Assembly: GCA_900546005.1 (NCBI GenBank)
Contig: URBJ01000059.1
Location: 1 to 13,407 of the forward strand
Direction: 5' to 3'
Length of the DNA stretch: 13,407 nucleotides
DNA from: an uncultured Alistipes sp.
Lineage (GTDB): Bacteria; Bacteroidota; Bacteroidia; Bacteroidales; Rikenellaceae
Under the pieces are notes generated by a model that saw nothing but the letters and a program-made list of their open reading frames with translations, made no database searches and was not told the origin of the DNA. The position numbers and the translations under genes are program-made. Positions 7,738 through 13,407 of this stretch are shown here, piece after piece (positions within the stretch are counted from its first letter, which is position 1; each line of letters begins with the position of its first letter).

Positions 7738-10700
7738 AACCGGGATTCTTTATCGACCGTCCCATCTTTTCGACGGTCATCTCCATACTGATCGTACTGA
7801 TCGGCATCATCGGTCTCACCTCGTTGCCGGTCGAGCAATATCCGCAAATCACCCCGCCGATCGTCAAGATTTCGACCTCCTACCCCGGAGCGAATGCCAC
7901 GACCGTATCGCAGGCCGTAGCCACGCCGATCGAACAGGAATTGAACGGAACCCCGGGAATGCTCTATATGGAGTCGAGCAGTTCCAACTCCGGAGGGCTC
8001 TCCATCACCGTGACGTTCGACGTCGGAGTCAATGCCGATCTGGCTGCCGTCGAAGTGCAGAACCGGGTCAAGTTAGCCGAAACCCGTCTGCCGGCCGAGG
8101 TACTGCAGAACGGTATCTCGGTGGAGAAACAGGCGGCCAATCAGCTGCTCACCATCGCCCTGATTTCGGACGACCCGAAGTTCGACGAAATATACCTCAG
8201 TAACTACGCAACGATCAACGTTCTGGACGTCCTGCGCCGGATTCCCGGAGTCGGACGCGTGTCGAACGTTGGAAGCCGATATTACGGGATGCAGATCTGG
8301 GTCTATCCCGACAAGCTGGCCAGTTTCGGACTTACGGTCAAGGACCTGCAAAGCGCTCTGAACGACCAGAACCGGGAGTCGGCGGCCGGAGAGTTGGGTA
8401 AACCCCCGATGTCGAGTACCGACGTGACCATTCCGATCACCGCTCAGGGCCGTTTGTCGAGTGTCACGCAATTCGAGGACATCGTCATCCGGGCCAATCC
8501 GGACGGTTCGTTCATCCGGATGCGCGACGTAGCACGCGTCTCGCTCGAGGCCTCGTCCTACAACACGGAGAGTGGACTGAACGGCAACAATGCCGCCATC
8601 CTCAGTGTATACCTGCTTCCGGGAGCCAATGCCATGGAGGTTGCCAAAGAAGTCAAAGAGGCGATGAAAGATATCTCAAAAGATTTTCCCGAAGGATTGG
8701 AGTATCTTCTGCCGTTCGACATGACCGAATACATCTCCGAATCGATCCACGAAGTCTACAAAACCCTCTTCGAAGCGCTGTTTCTGGTCATTCTGGTGGT
8801 CTACCTGTCGCTGCAAAACTGGAGATCGGCCCTCATTCCGATCATTGCGGTTCCCATTTCGTTGATCGGAACCTTCGGCTTCATGCTGATCATGGGATTT
8901 TCGCTGAACACGCTAACCCTGTTGGGTCTTGTCTTGGCGATCGGTATTGTCGTTGACGATGCGATCGTTGTCGTCGAGAACGTTGAACGAATCATCGAAA
9001 CGGATCGGGTCTCTCCCCGCGAAGCAACCCACCGAGCCATGAAAGAGCTGACCGGTGCCCTGATCGCTACCTCACTGATTCTGGCCGCCGTATTCGTCCC
9101 CGTAAGTTTTCTCTCGGGCATTACGGGTTCGCTTTTCCGCCAGTTCTCGGTAACGATCGTCGTCTCCGTACTGATTTCGGCCATTGTCGCCCTCACACTG
9201 AGTCCCGCATTATGCGCAATCATTCTACGCCCGAAAAGCCCGGAAAAGAGAAACATACTATTCCGCAGGATCAATATCTGGCTCAACAAGGGCAATAAAA
9301 AGTACACCGGAATCCTACAACGGATTTTCCATGCTCCGCGACGGGTGCTCGCCGCTTTCGGTATGGTTTTGGTCGCTATTTTCGTACTGAACAAATTCAT
9401 TGCGACCGGCTTTATCCCGCAGGAGGATCAGGGATACTTCACGGTCGAACTAGCCATGCCCGATGGTACCACCATCGAGCGTATGCGGAAAGTGAGCGAA
9501 CGGGCCATCGACTATATCAACCATCACGAAGCCGTTGAGTATGTGCAAAACGTTACCGGACAAAGCCCCCGTATCGGGACCAATCAGGGACGTACCACGC
9601 TGACCGTTATCCTCAAGCCTTGGGACGAACGGAACCAGACGGTCGAAGAGGTAATACGCGACATCCAACGGGAGTTTCACAACTATCCGGAGGTGAGCGT
9701 CTATACCAGCCGGCCTCCTGTCGTTCCGGGATTGGGCGCTGCCGGTGGGGTCGAAATGCAACTGCAGGCCCGCTCCGATGCGACGTGGGACGATTTGGTC
9801 GCTGCGGTCGACACGTTCAAATACTATGCGGCAAGCGCCAAAGAGCTGGCCAACGTCTCTACATCGCTGCAATCCGAAATTCCGCAGCTCTACTTTGATG
9901 TCGACCGCGATCAGGCCATGTCACTCGGGGTTCCGTTGTCGGATATCTTCTCGACGATGAAAGCCTATTTGGGTTCGGTGTATGTCAACGACTTCAACAT
10001 GTTCAACCGAATCTACCGGGTATATATCCAAGCCGACCAGTCGTTCCGTGAGACGAGCGACGACATCAACCTCTTCTTCGTCCGGGGCAAACAGGGGACG
10101 ATGATTCCGCTCACGGCCTTAGGCAAAACGTCCTACACGACCGGACCGGGCAGCATCACCCGTTTCAACATGTACACATCGGCCCCGATGCAGGCGACAC
10201 CCGCTCCGGGATACAGCTCGGGTCAGGCCATGGAGGCGATCACCCGCATCGTGGACGAACACCTGCCCGAAAACATCGGACTGGCATGGAGCGGACTCTC
10301 GTTCCAAGAGCAGAAGGCGTCCGGACAGACCGGAAAGGTTTTCGCTCTCGTGCTGATCTTCGTCTTCCTCTTCCTCGCCGCACTGTACGAGAGTTGGAGC
10401 GTTCCGATGGCCGTACTGCTCTCCTTGCCCGTAGCCGCCTTAGGCGCCTACTTGGGAATCACCATCGTCGGATTGGAAAACGACATCTACTTCCAGATCG
10501 GCATGGTTACGCTGATGGGTCTGGCCGCAAAGAACGCCATTCTGATCGTAGAATTCGCCAAGATCCAGACGGATCAGGGTGTTCCACCGGCCAAAGCGGC
10601 CATCGAAGCGGCCCGGCTCCGTTTCCGCCCCATTCTGATGACTTCACTCGCCTTCGTGCTGGGTATGCTGCCCATGGTGCTCGCATCGGGGCCCGGTTCG

Positions 10701-10943
10701 GCCAGCCGCCATTCGGTCGGTACCGGTGTATTCTTCGGCATGCTGGTAGCCATTACGGTGGGAATCGTTCTGGTTCCGTTCTTCTTCGTCATGATCTACA
10801 AGGCCAAAGAACGGTTCAATCTGCCCGAATTCGCCTTCATCGGTCGCTGGAAACAGGGAATCAAAGAGAGATTGCCCAAAATCCAGCTGACCTATCCGAA
10901 CAAAAAGAAAACTCACGAAGAAAATGACCGTTTTAAGAAATAG
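7734..10943 (+). CDS. RND multidrug efflux pump, HAE1/AcrB type (1069 aa)
   Basis: Proton-driven inner-membrane trimer that expels hydrophobic or amphipathic compounds. The N terminus, FFIDRPIFSTVISILI, is diagnostic of the family and begins TM1. The first periplasmic loop includes SLPVEQYPQITPP and the SYPGANATTV segment. TM4 has Asp408 and Asp409 in IVVDDAIVVVEN, matching the proton-relay Asp407/Asp408 of AcrB. Lys933 in GLAAKNAILIVEFA and the Arg of the FRPILMTS motif (about 965) complete the relay. The second periplasmic loop spans about 560-865. Length and all key residues point to an intact pump. It starts within the adaptor stop (ATGA, 4-base overlap), and its last 20 bases overlap the outer-membrane channel gene, indicating translational coupling. 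The substrate range cannot be read from the sequence. Confidence 0.96.
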   Translation: MKPGFFIDRPIFSTVISILIVLIGIIGLTSLPVEQYPQITPPIVKISTSYPGANATTVSQAVATPIEQELNGTPGMLYMESSSSNSGGLSITVTFDVGVNADLAAVEVQNRVKLAETRLPAEVLQNGISVEKQAANQLLTIALISDDPKFDEIYLSNYATINVLDVLRRIPGVGRVSNVGSRYYGMQIWVYPDKLASFGLTVKDLQSALNDQNRESAAGELGKPPMSSTDVTIPITAQGRLSSVTQFEDIVIRANPDGSFIRMRDVARVSLEASSYNTESGLNGNNAAILSVYLLPGANAMEVAKEVKEAMKDISKDFPEGLEYLLPFDMTEYISESIHEVYKTLFEALFLVILVVYLSLQNWRSALIPIIAVPISLIGTFGFMLIMGFSLNTLTLLGLVLAIGIVVDDAIVVVENVERIIETDRVSPREATHRAMKELTGALIATSLILAAVFVPVSFLSGITGSLFRQFSVTIVVSVLISAIVALTLSPALCAIILRPKSPEKRNILFRRINIWLNKGNKKYTGILQRIFHAPRRVLAAFGMVLVAIFVLNKFIATGFIPQEDQGYFTVELAMPDGTTIERMRKVSERAIDYINHHEAVEYVQNVTGQSPRIGTNQGRTTLTVILKPWDERNQTVEEVIRDIQREFHNYPEVSVYTSRPPVVPGLGAAGGVEMQLQARSDATWDDLVAAVDTFKYYAASAKELANVSTSLQSEIPQLYFDVDRDQAMSLGVPLSDIFSTMKAYLGSVYVNDFNMFNRIYRVYIQADQSFRETSDDINLFFVRGKQGTMIPLTALGKTSYTTGPGSITRFNMYTSAPMQATPAPGYSSGQAMEAITRIVDEHLPENIGLAWSGLSFQEQKASGQTGKVFALVLIFVFLFLAALYESWSVPMAVLLSLPVAALGAYLGITIVGLENDIYFQIGMVTLMGLAAKNAILIVEFAKIQTDQGVPPAKAAIEAARLRFRPILMTSLAFVLGMLPMVLASGPGSASRHSVGTGVFFGMLVAITVGIVLVPFFFVMIYKAKERFNLPEFAFIGRWKQGIKERLPKIQLTYPNKKKTHEENDRFKK

Positions 10944-12312
10944 CAACCTGCTTCGTCTGACGGTAATAGGGATTCTGTTGCTGTCGATGGAGGCGTGCCG
11001 TGTAGGCAGGGTCCATTCGGTTCCGGAGATGGAGCTTCCGGATACCTTCGAAGGTGTCGTCGCCGATACGAATCACATGGCCGATATCGGCTGGAGTACG
11101 TTCTACTCCGATCCGATCCTTCAGAGACTGATCGCACGGGCACTGAAAAACAACCAGAACCTGCTGATCGCTGCAGAACGGATCAAGGAGCTGGCTGCCG
11201 CCAAACGAATCCGGTTCGCCGACATGTTTCCCGCCGTCGGCGTAGATGTGTACGCCAATCGGGAATACCTCAACTACGAGGGCAAAAACAAGAGTTACGA
11301 TCCGGAAATCGGAGGCAAATTCACTATCGGCTGGGAGGTAGACCTCTGGGGGAACCTGCGGTGGAAACACGAAGCCGCTCTGGCCGAATACCTCCAATCC
11401 ATAGAGGCCCAAAAGGCACTCCAGCTTACGGTCGTGGCGCAGGTCGCACAGATATATTTCGAACTCCAATCGCTCGACCGGGAGTTGGAGATCGTACGGC
11501 AGACCCTCGACGCTCGGCGCCAAGCGGTCCATTTCGTAAAGCTGCGGTACGACGGAGGGGTTACCTCGGAGATTCCATACCGGCAGAGTTTGGTGGAGCT
11601 GGCCCGGACCGAAACCCTCATCCCGAAACTCGAAGAGGAGATCAAGCTCAAGGAGCACGACATGTCGGTTCTGTTGGGTGAATTCCCGAGCGTCATTCCG
11701 CGAGGTTCGATCGAGCAGCAGAAATTTCTGGATTCGCTTCCGATCGATCTTCCCTCGTCGCTGTTAGAGCGCCGTCCGGATATCCGTCAAGCCGAAGAGC
11801 GGCTGCGGCAGGCCAATGCCGAAGTGGGGGTAGCCAAAACCGACATGTTCCCGAAACTCCGATTGTCGGCACTGCTGGGTGGCGAAAATACCGATCTGTC
11901 GACCTTCTTCAGCAGTCCTACGTGGTATGTAGCGGGAGATCTGGTGAGTCCGCTGTTCCAGATGGGGCGCAAGAAAGCGGCCTATCGAGCCGCACTGGCC
12001 GCCCATCAGCAGGAGGTCCACCGCTACCAGCAGACCGTACTGGAGGTATTCAAGGAGGTCGAGAATGCCCTCACCTCATTCAACAAGTGCAAGGAGATCC
12101 GTCGTTCGGCCGATGCACTGTACCGATCCGCCAGCTCCTATCACGATCTGGCCATGCTGCAGTATGTCAACGGGATCATCAGCTACATCGAAGTGCTCGA
12201 TGCACAACGGCAGATGTTCGATGCCGAGATTGCTGTAAACGACGCCATGCTCAGCGAATGGACCTCGATGGTCGCACTCTATAAGGCCTTAGGCGGGGGG
12301 ATCCAAGAATAG
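10924..12312 (+). CDS. RND efflux outer-membrane channel lipoprotein, OprM/TolC (NodT) family (462 aa)
   Basis: Outer-membrane exit duct of the tripartite pump. The signal peptide ends SMEA before Cys25, so the mature protein should be lipid-anchored like OprM. Two outer-membrane efflux repeats follow. The first starts with IGWSTFYSDPILQRLI and LKNNQNLLIAAERI (about 55-92). The second contains LERRPDIRQAEERLRQANAEVGVAK (from about 281) and FPKLRLSALLGG. Further family landmarks are GWEVDLWGNLRWK (about 137-149), VAQVAQIYFEL (about 170-180) and the C-terminal EVLDAQRQMFDAE. The length is normal for the family. Its ATG lies inside the last 20 bases of the pump gene in another reading frame. A strong terminator follows 38 bases after the stop, ending the operon. 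Confidence 0.95.
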   Translation: MTVLRNSNLLRLTVIGILLLSMEACRVGRVHSVPEMELPDTFEGVVADTNHMADIGWSTFYSDPILQRLIARALKNNQNLLIAAERIKELAAAKRIRFADMFPAVGVDVYANREYLNYEGKNKSYDPEIGGKFTIGWEVDLWGNLRWKHEAALAEYLQSIEAQKALQLTVVAQVAQIYFELQSLDRELEIVRQTLDARRQAVHFVKLRYDGGVTSEIPYRQSLVELARTETLIPKLEEEIKLKEHDMSVLLGEFPSVIPRGSIEQQKFLDSLPIDLPSSLLERRPDIRQAEERLRQANAEVGVAKTDMFPKLRLSALLGGENTDLSTFFSSPTWYVAGDLVSPLFQMGRKKAAYRAALAAHQQEVHRYQQTVLEVFKEVENALTSFNKCKEIRRSADALYRSASSYHDLAMLQYVNGIISYIEVLDAQRQMFDAEIAVNDAMLSEWTSMVALYKALGGGIQE

Positions 12313-12350
12313 ACAGGACAAAAATCTATGTCTGGGGATTTATCTCAGCG

Positions 12351-12388
12351 GCGTCCGGTTACAAGTCACAACCGGACGCTTCTTTTTG
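12351..12388 (+). terminator. Intrinsic terminator of the efflux operon
   Basis: A perfect 10-base GC-rich stem (GCGTCCGGTT at 12351-12360 and AACCGGACGC at 12370-12379) surrounds a 9-base loop and is followed by TTCTTTTTG. It lies 38 bases after the channel stop. There is no A tract on the left side, so it should act only on plus-strand transcripts and not on the converging gene at 12480. Confidence 0.92.
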
Positions 12389-12479
12389 CATTGGTGTCCG
12401 GATATTTCTAAAATCGGCTCTAATCGACCGACACCAGCTTATCAAGTACGATGAAAGCCGATGCCTTAAAGGCAATGGA

Positions 12480-13037
12480 TTAATAACCAATAGGTCTGGA
12501 AACTCTTACTTCCAGCAACCGGATAGTCGATCCGTCTCCTTTGGCTTCCTTATTCATCGGGTCACTCCAGTCCAACAAATAAACCCGTTTGCCTTTATAG
12601 CTGTCTGCCCATGCATATAGCTCCTCCTTGTTATTGAACGTCTCGATCTTTTTATTCAGATCGACCGGAGGAAGTGTCGCCTTTAGGATCGTATCGGTGT
12701 AAAAGCTTTTGGGTTTGACTATAACCTCCATGTGATCCTCTTCATCGGGAATGCGAATCTTCTTTAATTCCTCTATGTTATAACAAAAATGTTGTAATCG
12801 AGCGGTAATTTCATTCCCGGAAATAAAAATACACATCCTGACAAAAATAGAAGAACGTTCGTATAAAGGATCGTTAACAGGATCGTCAACCCATCTCCCC
12901 CGCCAGATGAACCTGCCGGAGTGTTGTTCCTCTGAAGTAGAAGTACAGATGAAATAAATGTCGTCCCGGGTCTGGGCATTCATGCCGATTCCCCAGATAG
13001 TGCAGAGTAGCACCACAATAATAAATTTTGCTTTCAT
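12480..13037 (-). CDS. Secreted protein of unknown function (185 aa)
   Basis: I do not recognise a family. I start at the Met with the signal peptide MKAKFIIVVLLCTIWGIGMNAQ, which looks like a type I signal cleaved near NAQ. An upstream in-frame ATG at 13064 would add nine charged residues before the signal and is less likely. The mature part of about 163 residues is mixed alpha/beta in character with several aromatic and charged stretches (RFIWRGRWVDD, LYAWADSYKGKRVYLLDW) and a few cysteines. No transmembrane segment or lipobox is visible after the signal, so it is probably periplasmic or exported. It is transcribed alone from a consensus promoter at 13143-13173, with a leader of about 100 AT-rich bases, and it converges with the efflux operon. 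The GC content falls below that of the efflux genes. Confidence 0.75.
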   Translation of the reverse strand: MKAKFIIVVLLCTIWGIGMNAQTRDDIYFICTSTSEEQHSGRFIWRGRWVDDPVNDPLYERSSIFVRMCIFISGNEITARLQHFCYNIEELKKIRIPDEEDHMEVIVKPKSFYTDTILKATLPPVDLNKKIETFNNKEELYAWADSYKGKRVYLLDWSDPMNKEAKGDGSTIRLLEVRVSRPIGY

Positions 13038-13086
13038 GGGTTCTCTTTTCCGATTAATCAACAAACCGTAGTAAAAAAAACAAAAT

Positions 13087-13135
13087 TTTACTTATTTATT
13101 AAATATTTTTACTTAATAAAACAACCATTTACTTA
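13087..13135. repeat. Three TTTACTTA direct repeats spaced about 20 bases
   Basis: TTTACTTA occurs at 13087-13094, 13108-13115 and 13128-13135, so the starts are 21 and 20 bases apart, close to two helical turns. It reads TAAGTAAA on the minus strand. All copies lie in the predicted leader of the secreted-protein gene. An AT-only inverted repeat (TTTATTAA 13095-13102, TTAATAAA 13113-13120) sits between them. The region is very AT-rich, which raises the chance expectation. Confidence 0.5.
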
Positions 13136-13142
13136 TTTGCTT

Positions 13143-13173
13143 CAAATATAAATATAATTTCATTCGAAGCAAA
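13143..13173 (-). promoter_or_regulatory. Bacteroidetes-type promoter of the secreted-protein gene
   Basis: On the minus strand the sequence reads TTTG (13170-13173), 19 bases, then TATATTTG (13143-13150), an exact match to the TTTG-N19-TAnnTTTG consensus. Transcription should start near 13136. The -33 box lies only 8 bases beyond the stop codon of the permease remnant. Confidence 0.75.
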
Positions 13174-13181
13174 GTTTTCAA

Positions 13182-13367
13182 CTAAAACACATCAAATTTC
13201 ATTAAATTTGAAAATACGATTGATAAAATAATCATCATCATTAATGGATTCAAAAGTGTCCACAAAACTCCCAGAACGGATTTTCGATATTTTATTTTCA
13301 CATCTCTTGCAACCAATTCATATAACAGTGGTTGGAATTTTTTAAAATTTTCTATATAACGTTTCAT
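13182..13367 (-). pseudogene. Truncated polysaccharide ABC-exporter permease (Wzm/TagG-like, 61 aa remnant)
   Basis: The sequence begins like ABC-2 type polysaccharide or lipopolysaccharide export permeases: a short cytosolic amphipathic start, LVARDVKIKYRKSVLGVLWTLLNPL, then the first membrane segment MMMIILSIVFSNLMKFDVF. Family members are about 260-280 residues with six membrane segments. Here a TAG follows residue 61, and the bases beyond it do not continue the family sequence in any frame I checked by eye. The start looks complete, with a Shine-Dalgarno site at 13371-13378. The likely cause is a deletion or recombination that removed the 3' part and the ATPase gene expected next to it. 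The very low GC suggests separate ancestry from the efflux and activase genes. Confidence 0.8.
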
Positions 13368-13370
13368 CGT

Positions 13371-13378
13371 ATCTCCTT
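13371..13378 (-). promoter_or_regulatory. Strong Shine-Dalgarno site of the permease remnant
   Basis: The minus strand reads AAGGAGAT ending 3 bases before the ATG (core GGAG 5 bases away). Such a full site is unusual beside the other genes here, none of which shows one, and supports the idea that this end of the window has a different origin. Confidence 0.6.
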
Positions 13379-13407
13379 ATGATACCTTTCAAAATGTTTG
13401 TATATTA

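Noticed and set aside
10933..11658. 241-codon minus-strand frame inside the outer-membrane channel gene
   Set aside because: It is antisense to a well-recognised OprM/TolC-family gene and has no family resemblance; it is a shadow frame.
12392..12436. Inverted repeat TGGTGTC / GACACCA between the efflux terminator and the secreted-protein gene
   Set aside because: The loop is about 31 bases and there is no T tract on either strand; it is not a convincing terminator or operator.
12462..12474. TGCCTTAAAGGCA palindrome just past the 3' end of the minus-strand secreted-protein gene
   Set aside because: The usable stem is only four GC-containing pairs with no T tract after it on the minus strand, so I do not call it a terminator.

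Overview
The window looks like chromosomal DNA of a Bacteroidales bacterium, probably a high-GC member such as an Alistipes/Rikenellaceae relative (genus is inference). The evidence is: promoters of the Bacteroidetes sigma type (TTTG-N19/20-TAnnTTTG) at several genes; start codons mostly without Shine-Dalgarno sites; an outer-membrane efflux component and an adaptor that are both lipoproteins; and a Nudix/winged-helix regulator of the kind common in this order. Genes between about 1.2 and 12.3 kb are clearly GC-rich, while the last ~350 bases are very AT-rich and look foreign.

Layout. (1) 38-769, minus: a NrtR/AraR-like regulator with a degenerate Nudix box. It has a consensus promoter and a perfect 8+8 inverted repeat abutting that promoter. 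(2) 770-1219: a 450-base divergent intergenic region. (3) 1220-6058, plus: a two-gene unit of a 1401-residue ATP-dependent activase/dehydratase-like iron-sulfur protein and, 18 bases later, a TetR repressor. (4) 6059-6480: a regulatory gap with a promoter and two perfect palindromes. (5) 6481-12312, plus: a tightly overlapping RND efflux operon (lipoprotein adaptor, AcrB-type pump, TolC/OprM-type lipoprotein) closed by a strong intrinsic terminator at 12351-12388. (6) 12480-13037, minus: a secreted protein of unknown function with its own consensus promoter. (7) 13182-13367, minus: the N-terminal 61 residues of a polysaccharide ABC-exporter permease ending at a premature stop, a gene remnant in AT-rich DNA.

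How they may work together. The TetR protein is the obvious candidate repressor of the efflux operon just downstream, and being co-transcribed with the giant iron-sulfur enzyme it may tie pump expression to that enzyme's substrate or product. The enzyme is the most interesting object here. Reading it residue by residue suggests two duplicated ASKHA ATPase modules (an activase dimer in one chain), a four-cysteine linker, and two HgdA/HgdB-like halves, each with three similarly placed cysteines. It could therefore be a self-contained ATP-driven low-potential reductase or dehydratase. Its substrate is unknown, and no separate dehydratase subunit is encoded in this window.
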